DNA from: Tenrec ecaudatus
Taxonomy: Eukaryota; Chordata; Mammalia; Afrosoricida; Tenrecidae
Length of the DNA: 64,000 nt
Assembly (NCBI RefSeq): GCF_050624435.1
Contig: NW_027459195.1
Coordinates: forward strand, 234,001 to 298,000
Reading direction: 5' to 3'
The number at the start of each line of letters is the position of its first letter. Within the stretch, counting starts at the first letter, position 1. The translations under genes were made by a program, and so were the position numbers. Below are positions 1 to 9,689 of the stretch, piece by piece. The notes below the pieces were generated by a model that saw only the letters and a list, made by a program, of their open reading frames with translations, had not been told where the DNA came from and made no database searches.

Positions 1-275
1 ATATATACATTTTTTAAAATGCTATTAAAACATCATATTCCGCGTTATAGCGTTAAATGGAAATAATGGGCTAGTACAGGAGGAGTCAATAGTGACCAAA
101 ATAGAGTAACTACCTAAGTTATTTTGAATTTTCTTGGGTTCAATTGGAGTAAAGGCTTGTAAATTACCCGGGGTCCAAATTCCCATGTAGCCTCCCACAA
201 CGGGTTGCGGGTAGCCTCCCACAACAGCAGGGATGTTTCAGGGCAGGGAGATTAGTAACCCCTAAGTCCAGGATA
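1..275 (-). mobile_element. ERV 3' interval fragment
   Basis: The reverse complement matches 57047-57300 and 62727-63000, which lie upstream of an LTR on the plus strand. It is the interval between the retroviral coding region and the 3' LTR, or the tail of env; no conserved retroviral motif is visible in it. A short open frame (25-222, minus) is shared by the copies but is not recognisable. Confidence 0.6.
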
Positions 276-283
276 CCTTAAGG

Positions 284-508
284 CAGGGGTCCTGAAACTG
301 TTTACCAAGGGGGCCAGTTCACTGTCCCTCAGGCCATTGGAGGGACAGACTATAGTTTAAAAAAAACAAAAATTACGAACAAATTCATGTGCACACTGCA
401 CATCTTGATTTGAAGTTAAAAAAAAAGGGGGCATATACACCCGACAGAAAGGATCAATGTCCTCGGCTGTCTGCATGTGGCCCACAGGTTGTAGTTTGAG
501 GACCCCTG
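284..508. mobile_element. Non-autonomous hAT element, OposCharlie-like
   Basis: The ends form inverted repeats of the form CAGGGGTCCTCAAACT, slightly mutated, around about 225 bp with no coding capacity. Related copies are at 23927, 56821 and 62487. The flanking 8-mers (ccttaagg inside, ctctaggt outside) do not match each other. The inner one resembles the perfect target duplication seen at 56813/57039. The family name is from memory of hAT elements in tenrec, bats and opossum and should be checked. Confidence 0.75.
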
Positions 509-662
509 CTCTAGGTGTTCACCAAGAGGATGTGGTTTCAACCCAAAAGCTTGGAGACACTAAAATTTGTTTAAAAGTGATGGGGCAGAAGGAGTCCCTG
601 ATTGACCCACGCAAGACTAGTTTTCCCATCCCCTATTACTAAGAGGTCATAGTTATGGTTAA

Positions 663-2110
663 GGGGAACCAGGACATCACGATCTGATTCCTTTAATTCA
701 AGTGTGGGCTGACATTGCCACTAAAAAGCCTGCAAATATAAAAGACTTACTCCCTCCCTCAAAGAAAGGGTCCTTGTTTCCAAGGTTTCAGGAAACATGG
801 CAGGACTGGAAAAACAAACGTTACAAGGTCCCAAAACCACATAGGTGGAGCCCATCCCTCTCCGTCCCCCTCCCCCAAACTCTCCCTCTCCCCCTCCTTT
901 TCCCTCCCCTCCCGATCTCTCTCCCCTACTTGGTTTTATACCATTTTGCAGGAGAACTCTGGGAGTGGGAGAGAAGGCTTCAGACCCTTTGGTTCCACCC
1001 CCGCCCTATAAGGTTTCTAGGGGACAGAAATAGAAAATTTCTAACATGCCCTTATTGAGTAACTCCCTCTCCCACCGGCCCCCCAACCTCACCCCCACCC
1101 CCAACCAGTAGCCCCACACACACACTAGTACTGTTATGTCTTCCATACTCATCAGCCCACCTGGAATGATTGCCAGCAACTTCTCCAGTTGCTGTTCAAA
1201 ACGGAGGAAGGGTAGCCCTTCCAGACAGAGGCCCAGTAAGCAGTCAGCGAACCTGATGGTCAGCGAGCGGGCACTCCCCACTTGAGAGAAACTCTTTTGG
1301 ACACTACACCAACAATGTGGGATCTCAATTCCTAGCAAGGCCCAGAGGGCTTTACCAGGTATCACCCGTTGCTCTTACATGACCCTCTGCGGAAGAGCTA
1401 GGAAACCTATGAATTTATCTAAGGTCAGTGAGAATTTTCAGGCTCTTATAAGAGAATGTCCGCCTGCCTTTCTAGAGTGGCTGATGGAAGCCTATGGGCT
1501 TTATACCCTTCACGGCCCGGAGGCCCCGAGAACAGGAGGGCAATAAGTATTGCCTTTATGACTCAGTCAGTCTGCCTCAGACATGAAAAAGAAGTTGGAA
1601 TGGTTTAAAGGGAAAAATCTTAGTGATTTGGTACAAGTGGCTCATTGAATGTATAACAACAGAGATGACCCTAGCACGACAGAGACAAAGAAACTAGCTA
1701 AAATACTAGAAATTGCCATGAGAGACCCTAGAGACTCAGGAAAAGGAGAGCATGGCCCACTCACGGAGAGACTAACCTGTGGGCACCGCCAAGCCATGGG
1801 GAAGGATCAATGTGCCTACTGCAGGAAAGAACGACACTGGAAAAATCAGTGCTTTGAAAACCCCAGGAGAGGTGCACGACCCTCCACTAGAGTGGACGGG
1901 CCTCATCTGCACCTAGAGAGACCCAAGCAAGAGACAATAATGCTTGAAGAAGCTGAATAAAGGGGTCAGGGCTCTGTTTCACTTTGCCGCCAAAAGCCCA
2001 GGCTAACTCTCCATGTAGGAGGCCAGCCAGTAAATTTCTTGGTGGACACAGGGGCCACCTTCTCAGGTTCAGAAAGGAATACGGGCACATTGTCAAAAAG
2101 AAAGATGTGA
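663..2110 (+). pseudogene. gag: Class I ERV gag remnant with start of protease
   Basis: This is a broken gammaretrovirus-like Gag. A matrix-like frame is open at about 690-860, followed by a proline-rich segment (about 850-960) and capsid-like sequence interrupted by stops (about 1260-1650). The nucleocapsid frame is 1649-1960 and contains one CCHC zinc knuckle (Cys-X2-Cys-X4-His-X4-Cys) with all four ligands present, near 1812-1850. The protease active-site region (Asp-Thr-Gly) follows at about 2040-2060 in another frame, and then the viral match fades. No LTR lies beside it on this side. The same sequence is inverted at 60.9-62.3 kb, and a more diverged copy is in the provirus at 53.7-55.0 kb. 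It cannot make a complete Gag: several stops and frame changes are present. Confidence 0.85.
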
Positions 2111-2527
2111 ATTACTGTGAGCCTATGATTCCTTCCACAGATAACTCACACCAGAAGGTTTGCATGGAGGTTAGGTGGGCTCCCCAAGACAACAAGATAA
2201 CAAATATCTATCTGCCCTTTTTCCGAGGTAGCCACCTGGTTATGATTGCACTGGCTCCTGGCTCAGCTGCTGAGCCAGTGAAGCAGTTATAGCAGGAGAC
2301 TAGGTGGCCAGTGGACATCAACGGAAGGACCAAATCTCCACAGTGGGCTTCCTGTTTCAATATGGAGCCACGTATGTTACCTCCTGGACACCATCTCTAT
2401 CCTGAGCTCATAATTGCCACCCCAGGTCTAGATTGCAGCGCGCAGGTACACACTATATGAAATAGCCTCTGATTAACTCCTCTCGATAACTTGCTGACAT
2501 GGGAGTCTGGATAATCCAGTACATTTA

Positions 2528-2640
2528 CTTTCCAGATGAGAAAACTCACTCAAAAACACATAGCAGTTGACCCAGAGACACACAACTGGTTAAAAACAAA
2601 GTCATATTCACAACCAGCGTCTGGACCAAGAGCACGGTGC
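2528..2640 (+). repeat. MIR SINE fragment
   Basis: The sequence follows the MIR core: a segment resembling 'cagatgagaaaact', then tracts matching the loss-of-gradient region with 'agttgaccc' and 'cacaactggt'. It is degenerate, as expected of an ancient mammalian element. The inverted copy lies at about 60330-60450. Confidence 0.6.
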
Positions 2641-2724
2641 CCCACAGAACTGTGCCCATCGAACAGTCAATATCTCCTGGACTCCCAAAAGATCTGAGCT
2701 GACACCCACCCACCAACATCCTTG

Positions 2725-4171
2725 CAGCCCCCAAAGATTGTATTTCACAGGATGGCACCGGATCTGCAGCTCGCGGAGAGGGACATATCTGATCAGAGAA
2801 CACAGGGCAGAACAAGGGGGAGGAGGGGAGAAAGGAGCACATCCTGGCCCAATACACCTTGAGGATGATGTTCCCAATCAGAGAAGCCAGTCCACAGAGA
2901 AGACCACACGGGCAGCCCCACGATGAGAAACGTCCCTCAAAGACCCATAGCCCTAGAGGGGACAACACTGGAGACACAGTGTGGGAGCTGCGCCCGAACT
3001 GATCCTGCCACCTCGAGGCATGACACTAAGAGAGTGCAACGGAAGGGAAAGAAAATGGAGCATCAAAGTCCCCGGGGAATGCCAAAGGTGGACTTTGTGG
3101 TCAGGGCTCGGTGCCCCAACAGACTGGACAGGAAAACACTCTTAAAGTTCACCACACAGTCCTTGTACTTTTCTTTCTTGGTTAGTGTTGTTTTCTTTTA
3201 GTGTCATTGGATTTTGGTTGGGTTTTGTTTACATTTTTGTTTGTTTTTTTCTTTTCGCTGCTTGGTTTTGCTCAGTCTTATTTTGTGCATGTTATTAATT
3301 TTACAGGTCTGTCTAATTAAGAGAGGCTGGATGAACAATCTGGAGGAGTAAACATGTGACCGGCCCTTTCCATTGGGCATGGGAGTGAGCACGGTGGGGG
3401 GAAAGGAAGTGGTGTAAAGAAACCCAGAGACAAGGGAACAAAAAGTGATGGAAATCGGTGGTGAGGGGGATGCACGAGGCCTGGTAGGGCGTGATCAAGG
3501 GTAATGTAACCAAGAGTAATTACTGAAACCAAAAGGAAGACTGAGCATGGCAGTGGGCACAAGAGGAAAATCAAAGGGTATAGAAGAGTGAGCTGGGAAG
3601 CAAGGGCCAGTTATAGATGTCTAAATAAAGGCATGTACATATATTTACAAAGGGGCATGGGGAAATAGATCTATGTCCATATGTTTATAGATTTAGTATT
3701 AAGGTAGCAGATGGACATAGGGTCTCCGCTCAAGGACTCGTTCATTGCAAGAACATTGTTCTATTAAATTGGCATTAAACGATGCTCACCTTCCCTACAC
3801 GATCACTGACCACAAAGCGGCTGCATAAGCAAATGTGATGAAGAAAGCCGATGGTGTCCAGCTACCAAAAGATATAGCGTGTGGGGTCTTAAAGGCTTGA
3901 AGGTAAAGAAGCAACCATCTAGCTCAGAAGCAACAGAGCCCACATGGAGGAAGCATACCAGCCTGTGTGATCACAAAGTTTCAAAGGGATAAGGCAACAG
4001 GCATCATGAGAACAAAAAAATCTTATCATGGAGAATGAGAGGGGACGGCCGGGTAAAGACCCAAAACCTAATTCCAGTGCACTGGACATCCCCTTACAGA
4101 AGGATCTCAGAGAGGAGATAAAAGAATACAGGGTATGAGACAGCAATGAAAAACACAACTTTCCTCAGGTT
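2725..4171 (+). mobile_element. L1 3' UTR fragment, truncated at its 3' end
   Basis: It aligns collinearly with the 3' region of the L1 at 40450-42110, including the 'cttaaaggcttgaagg' and 'agcccacatgg' landmarks. It stops about 490 bp before the expected L1 end, at the poly-T tract next to the CUX1 block. The missing L1 end does not reappear after that block, so the interruption is not a simple insertion into this L1. Confidence 0.85.
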
Positions 4172-4343
4172 CTTTTTTTTTTTGTTTTTTTTTTGCGCAC
4201 CCCGCTGGCGCCTGGGGCCGCCCCCTTCCCGGTCCCGCGGCGGCGGCGGCGGCGGCGGCTCGGGGCCGGGGGCGCCAGGGGAGGGGGCAGACACCAGGGG
4301 CAGCAGTGGCGGCGGCGGCGGCTGCCGGCGCCATGTTGGGCTG

Positions 4344-4394
4344 ATCGATGAATTGAACAAAGAGGATCAATTTCCGATCAAGCGAGTTATCAAT
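4344..4394. promoter_or_regulatory. Cluster of ATCRAT (Cut-protein consensus) motifs
   Basis: An AT-rich island inside the CpG island contains ATCGAT at 4344-4349, ATCAAT at 4365-4370 and ATCAAT at 4389-4394. A further ATCGAT lies inside exon 1 at 4608-4613. ATCRAT is the known consensus of CUX1 Cut repeats, and related ONECUT proteins bind similar sites. The cluster sits about 170-220 bp into intron 1. Binding and autoregulation are inference. Confidence 0.4.
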
Positions 4395-4567
4395 GGGGGC
4401 CGGGGAGTGAGAGGGACTTGTCCCCGAGTCGGCCCCGCTTTCCCCGGCACCCCCCTCCTCCCCTCCGCCGCGGCTCCCCGGCAGCAAGGCAGCCCGGCGC
4501 CCCCCGGGGACGCCGCGACCGCCCGCAGCCCCCACCCCCGAGCGAGAGGCCGAGAGAGAAGCCTGAC

Positions 4568-4630
4568 CTGCAGCTGCTGTAAATCAAAGCGCTTCCAATA
4601 TTGAAACATCGATCCCACATTGGCCGCCAT
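4568..4630 (-). CDS. CUX1: CUX1 first coding exon (21 codons)
   Basis: The minus strand encodes MAANVGSMFQYWKRFDLQQL plus one Gln, which I recognise as the N-terminus of CUX1 (cut-like homeobox 1, CCAAT displacement protein) and of its Golgi splice form CASP. The ATG is at 4630-4628. The exon ends at 4568 in phase 0 and is followed by a consensus donor (CTGCAG|GTCAGG). CUX1 is a nuclear repressor/activator with Cut repeats and a homeodomain; CASP shares the N-terminal coiled coil and acts as a Golgi membrane tether. Later exons are not in the window: anything left of the block is L1 and ERV sequence, consistent with the very large first intron of CUX1 but not proof of it. The exon is intact, with no stop or frameshift. 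A copied fragment remains possible. Confidence 0.85.
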
Positions 4631-5127
4631 CTTGAGACGTATTGAGACGGAGTGAGAGGCTGATAGAGAGGGGGCTGGAGTTCTGGAGCCGCCAGGAGGC
4701 AGCAGGCGGGCGGCGCCAAAACCCGGCCTGGAGCCAGCCGCCGCCGCCGCCACAGAGGAGCGCAGACTCCTCCTCACGGCGCCACCGCCGCCAGGGTAAG
4801 CCGAGCCGGAGTCGGAGTCTGAGCCCGAGGGCGTGGCGGCCGCTGGCCCGGCCTCGCGCGCGGCCGCCCGGCCACGCCCCCCGCCAGCGGCCGAACGAGC
4901 GACCCGCCCGTGACCCCCGCCCCTCCCAACCCCCAGCCCCGGCCGGCGGCCGCCCGGCTCAGCGCGGCCCGGCCCCTAAAGGGCGGCGAGAGGGGCGCTG
5001 GAGGGCGGCGAGAGGGCAGCCCCGCCGCCCGCCGAGGCCGAGGCCGGGCTCATCTGGCGCGGGGGGGGGGGCTTTTGAAGTAATCTCACATGAAGTGAGT
5101 AATCTCACACAGCATCTGTGGAACCCT

Positions 5128-5565
5128 ACATCAGGGATGGGAAAGTCCATTAACGCATGCCCAGGAGAGCCAGCATAGGAAAGCTGGATTTTCCTGCCCG
5201 TGGGCTCCGATGGATGTTGCACCTGGAGCAGCCCACCTGGGCCAGATGATTGCAGTTCAGCCAATGGGATTGACCTGGGGTCCTTCACCAGCCTCCCCGG
5301 GAACCCTTGAAAAGGCAGGAACCAGAAGGGAGAGGGGTGGTCTGGTCGTCTTCCTGGGAGGAGAGAGATCCTTGCATGACCTCAGGCAGTCTCTGCCAGG
5401 CCCCATGGTCAAAGGAATCCTATGGGTGCCTTGTAAAACCTGAAGCTTCTTTTAACTCTCATTAAATTCACTTGGATCACGAGCCTGGCTTCCGCATGAA
5501 ATTTTTCTCGCGGGGAGCCAAGGACTGGGGTTGGAATTTAGGCCAGAGAGAGAGACCTTACAAGT
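5128..5565 (+). mobile_element. LTR fragment, family A (class I ERV)
   Basis: It matches LTRs at 34324, 38071, 44704, 57901 and 63603 through shared blocks: 'cattaacgcatgccca', 'cagccaatggg.ttgac', 'cacttggatcac' and 'agccaaggactg'. The extreme 5' end (TGTTAGG) is missing and the 3' end is blurred. It begins about 50 bp after the CUX1 block. Confidence 0.7.
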
Positions 5566-5749
5566 CCATGACCCCGTGACCTTGAGGAAGAGTTGGAATT
5601 CCTCTGGCCTCAAGGACAGGTGATCAAGTATCATTACCTCCTTACCCACTGCTCTACTTATTCTCACTTTATTCACTAGCCCTTCTAACTTTTCCACCGC
5701 ACTCAGTTTCAACGTGCTCAGGTTGGTGTTGGGCTTTTATTTACTCGCT

Positions 5750-7060
5750 TTCTTCTTTATCCCTCTTTTTTCCCCTTTTCCCCTCTTTTTCCTCTTCTCT
5801 CCCACTCTCTCCTCTCATATGCCACTAAAGGCTTCCAGGTCACTTCCCTCCGCTTAGGGCAAATCAACCCAAATAGCAGGAGGCACTCCAGCCTGCCTTG
5901 TGTGGGAGTGCTGTACACCACACAAGGCACCTGGGACAAACACCTACAGTGCGCTGCACCGTTGAAGAAACCTCCGTCATGCCTCTAAGGTGATCTCGTC
6001 AACTAGGGCAATTCTGCCCAGCACCACTGGGTCCCGGCATTAAAAGGGCACACTGCCCTGCCATGTTGGAGCAGTGTCTAAACCGCTCTGGCCCTTCATC
6101 CAAGCAATCAGGGATCAGCTACTACTTTATACTTTATTTCCTCCTTCTCTCTCTCCTTGCTCTTTACCATCACAGCCAACCTTAGTGAACTCAGTTGGAT
6201 TTATTTCCTTCTTTCTCTTTATTCTCTTTTTCTTTCTTTCCTCTTTCTGTCTTTGCTTTCTTCACCTCTCTCTTAGCTTGTACGATTCTCTCTGCTCCCT
6301 CTCATTGCTTGCACATACCACTGCTGGTTTCCAGAGCCCTACACTCTGCCTAGGGCAACCCTGTCCTCCTAGTGGGCAGCCTGACCCCTAAGACAGTACT
6401 GCACACAGGACGAGTCAGAGCTACACACAGCATAACGCAGGGGCAGTTATTTCTTTAACCATTTAAAAAATACTCTCTCCTCCTCCTTCCTTTTCTCTTC
6501 TCTCTTTTTCCTTTTATTGGACTCTTCTTACAGGTTTTCTGCTTTTCTCCGCTCCATCTAGCTCTTCTCTACTTCCTACCACAGCCTCCACAGATTTGGT
6601 TCTCCTTTTTAGTTGTTTTCTTTTCTTTTTTTTTTTTTTACTGTTGTCACCTTTGTTTACTCTGTGCATTTTAGTTGTGTGTGGGTGAGTGGTTGTCAGT
6701 CTGGTTGGCATTATTGCCCCAGTCTGTGTCTTCCTCTTTCTCTCTCTTTCCTCTCCTTTCACTCTCTTTCCCATCACAAGACAATAGCTGTCTCCAGGCC
6801 ACTCCCCTCTGCCTAGGGCAAACCTGAAGGCCCAACTGAGGGAGCTCCCACCCCCCACTTATTGGTGTGGCAAGCAGCTGGGGAATTCACGCTGGTCCTC
6901 TCCCACACACCAGGCCACAGGTTGTTCTCCCCTATAAAAAGTGGGGGCATCCCCAGCCTAAATCCTGAGGTCCTACAAGTGACTGGGGGAAACGCCTGAC
7001 CACCACTTGTGAGGCTCCACGCTACTGTGGGAACATCCACCCAATCTCCAAGGCGATCTC
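5750..7060 (-). repeat. Degenerate tandem modules, pyrimidine-rich plus a shared motif
   Basis: At least three modules (about 5750-5960, 6170-6400, 6700-6850) each pair a long TC-rich tract with a segment reading roughly 'ttccag.ccactcccct.tgcctagggcaa'. Related tails ('aggtgatctc', 'aaggcgatctc') occur near 5987 and 7048. Directly to the right is an inverted L1 3' region. The modules may be L1 5' UTR-like monomers or another repeat; I do not recognise the family. No believable gene is present. Confidence 0.45.
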
Positions 7061-7064
7061 TCTG

Positions 7065-8640
7065 TACATCCCCTTGTCTAGCCAGATTTGTAAAGTAGAA
7101 TTTGGATCATGATAGTGGGGGGAGGAAGCATTTAGGAACTAGAGGAAACATGTTTCATTGTTGCTACCCTGCACCCTGACTGGCTTATCTCCTCCCCACA
7201 TCCCTTCAGGAAGGGGGTGTCCAGTTACCTACCAATGGGCTTTGAGTCTCCACTCTGCACTCACCCTCATTTACAATGACATGGTTTTTGTGTTCTTTGA
7301 TGCTTGATATCTGATCCCTTCAACAGTTCATGGTCACACAGGCTGGTGTGCTTCCTCCATGTGGGCTTTGTTGCTTCTGAGCTAGATGGCCGCTTCTTTA
7401 TTTTCAAGCCTGTAAGATCCCAGATGCTATAACTTTTGATAGCCAGGCACCATCAGCTTTCTTCACCACATTTGCTAGTGCACACATTTTTCTTCAACCA
7501 TCATGTTGGAAAGGTGTTCATCATGGAATGCCAATTTAATATAACGTGTTCTTGCATTGAGTAAGTATTTGGCAATGTCCATCTACTGCCTTAATACTAA
7601 GTCTATAAATATATGCACGTTGATCTATTTACGAACCCTCCTGTATAAATATATTTACATATGTACATGCCAGTATGTAGACCTCTAGAAATACCCTTTG
7701 TCACCTAGTTCTTTCCTCTATTTACTTTTACTTTCCTCTTGTCCGACTATCATGCTCAGCTTTCACTTGGGTTTGAGTAATTTCTCTTGGTTACATTGCC
7801 CTTGCTGAATACCTACCAGGCTTCTCACACCCTCCTTGCGACGGATTTTGGATTACTTGTTGCTCCCCTGTCGCTGGATTGGTCAGCATCACCTCCTTAC
7901 CCCCTCCTCTCTCTCTCCCATGTCCCCGGGAACCATTGGTCCTGTTGTTTTCTCCTCCAGACTATTCTTCCAGCCTATCTTATCTAGATAGATCTGTTGA
8001 GATAATAATATGCACCAAAAATCAAACCATAGCAAGATAGGCAATGGGTGAGAACACTGTGATGACAAATAAAAACAACAACAGAAAACCAATGATCAAT
8101 AAAAGAGTAAATTAATTAAAAGACAAAAAAATTTTTTAAGAAAGAAAAACCTGTAAATAGATCAAGGTCTGATTTTTTTTTCTATAGGTGTGTCCTTCAG
8201 TCAGGTCTGATGGCGTATCATGCTCTGGCCCCAGAGTCTGTCCTTTGTACTCCCTCAGGGGCTACCCGCTCTGCTCTCATGGTTGCTCTGCTGCATGCTT
8301 TTAGTGATTTGCCTCCGTGTTGGAGGGCCAGTCGGTTCAGTCCCAACACAGAGTCTCCGGTATTGTCCCCATAGGGCTCTGGGCCAGCAAGGGATGGCAT
8401 GTCTCATAGTGGGATCAGCCATATGGTCCACTCTGTACATTGGCTGTTCAGAGTGCCAAAATCATCCTCCAAGCCTGGTGGACCAGTGTGTGCTCCACTC
8501 TCTTCCTCCCCCTTCATTTGCCCCTGTGTGCTCTGATCAGACATGTCCATCTCCCCTAGCTACAGGTTCAGTGCCGTCTTCTAAAGTAAATTCTTCTGGG
8601 GGGAGGGGCAGTTGTCCACGTAGCTGGTATGGAGGCTGGA
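7065..8640 (-). mobile_element. L1 3' UTR fragment
   Basis: The reverse complement follows the 3' region of the L1 at 40.4-42.2 kb for about 1.5 kb, including 'gctagatggccgcttc' and the segment near 7320-7400. It lacks the poly-A end of the element, so both ends are truncated. Confidence 0.8.
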
Positions 8641-8684
8641 CCATCCACTTTTCATTTAGGATCAAAAGCATCTAGCTTTTAGCA

Positions 8685-8960
8685 TTAGGTGCTATTGAGT
8701 CAGTTCCAACTCAAGGCAGAATGAACCACTGCGCAGTCCTACACCATCTTCAAAACTGTTGTTATACTTGAACCTAACATTTCAGCCTTTTCCAGGGACT
8801 GGCATCTCCTGATAACATATCCAAAGCATGTGAAGTCTCCCCGTGCTTGCTTCTAAGGACCTTTCAGACTGTTCTTCTGACACAAATCTGTTCATTCTTC
8901 CAGCACTCAATGGTATTTTTAATATTCTTGGCTAGTGTCATCTTGATGGGTTGAAACACT
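8685..8960 (-). mobile_element. RTE (BovB-like) 3' fragment
   Basis: The plus strand reads as the reverse complement of the 3' end of an afrotherian RTE element: the 'ggtgctattgagtcagttcc' tail, then 'gcagtcctacaccatctt', then sequence upstream. Related pieces occur at 14612, 15855 and 18205. These elements are thought to mobilise AfroSINEs. Confidence 0.7.
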
Positions 8961-9197
8961 ATCTCGCTCTAGTGTTGATGTACATTTTTCTGATGCCTAA
9001 TTATACTGAGTATCTTTTAAGGTAATCATTTAATTTTTATGGCATTTTGAAAAGATGTCAATAAGGTCTATTTAATTTGTGTTCAGATGGAAACACATAA
9101 CTCAAACTAAATATGTGACAGTAGAATAAGAATCCATTTTATCCTAAATACTTGAGATATTTATACAGCCTACTCAAGTTTTTATCAACATAGATAA

Positions 9198-9260
9198 GGT
9201 GGCGGTGGTGGTGGTGGTGGTGGTGGTGGTGGTGGTGGTGGTGGTGGTGGTGGTGGTGGT
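9198..9260 (+). repeat. (GGT)n microsatellite
   Basis: About 21 units of GGT/GTG with one interruption (ggcggt) near the start. It is a simple repeat in non-coding sequence. Confidence 0.95.
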
Positions 9261-9504
9261 GATTTTTAAGAGTTAATCTCTAAATAGGGGGCTGTAGTAC
9301 TGAGCACTGAATCTCCTTTGCTTGATTAATTTTTATGTTAGGGAAGTAATACAAGGATTCCATCAAATGACCCATCAGTTTGAGGAAAAAGCATATCAGA
9401 ATTGATGGTCAAAGCCTATATGGCTTTATGGTTTAGTCTCTAGGGGTATGTAATGCTCTTGTGAAAATAGTATTCCTCATGATAATAACGAGGAACTGGT
9501 GGGC

Positions 9505-9600
9505 CTCCAGGGCTGGGAGCTGAACTGAGGGGCAGTTCTACCCTGTCTAATAGGGTCACTATGAGTTGGCAAAGACTCGATGGCTGTCAGTTTGGTTTGT
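9505..9600 (+). repeat. AfroSINE 3' part
   Basis: 'ggggcagttctaccctgtc' followed by 'agggtcactatgagttgg' and 'gactcgatggc' match the 3' half of the tRNA-derived AfroSINE also seen at 14405. Confidence 0.65.
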
Positions 9601-9689
9601 TTGACTTGAGTACTGGCATTCAGTGTGTTTATCGAAATCAATAAATTACAAGCATTTAGATGTCTATTTTTTTGTTTTGTTTTTTTTTG

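Larger units (their letters stand above)
1..4165 (+). repeat. Left arm of an inverted segmental duplication
   Basis: This block matches the reverse complement of about 58870-62990, with the same order of parts: ERV 3' sequence, hAT element, gag, protease start, MIR, L1 3' region. Two stretches of about 220-250 bases compared by eye differ at roughly 2-6% of positions plus small indels. Internal junctions between unrelated repeats are shared, so this is a duplication of one locus and not independent insertions. The match stops at the poly-T tract before the CUX1 block. It may continue beyond base 1. Confidence 0.85.
4195..5076 (-). promoter_or_regulatory. CUX1: CpG-island promoter of CUX1
   Basis: About 880 bp of very GC-rich, CpG-dense sequence with CGG/CCG trinucleotide runs (4240-4258, 4311-4326), in strong contrast to the AT-rich surroundings. 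On the minus strand it contains sequence upstream of the CUX1 ATG (4631-5076), the first coding exon and about 370 bp of intron 1. The start codon lies in a YY1-like AAGATGGCGGC context. Both edges are abrupt: poly-T (4172-4194) at one end and a run of G (5060-5071) at the other. This may be the authentic CUX1 promoter or a copy moved by duplication or retroposition. I favour the authentic locus slightly, because promoter, exon, splice donor and intron are all collinear and unspliced. Confidence 0.7.

Noticed and set aside
4367..4777. A continuous 136-codon CUX1-containing protein
   Set aside because: The frame reads from upstream sequence through exon 1 and past the splice donor into intron; only 4568-4630 is exon.
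4642..5178. Arg/Pro-rich 178-codon protein on the plus strand
   Set aside because: A by-product of CpG-island composition; it runs across a donor-like GT and the block boundary.
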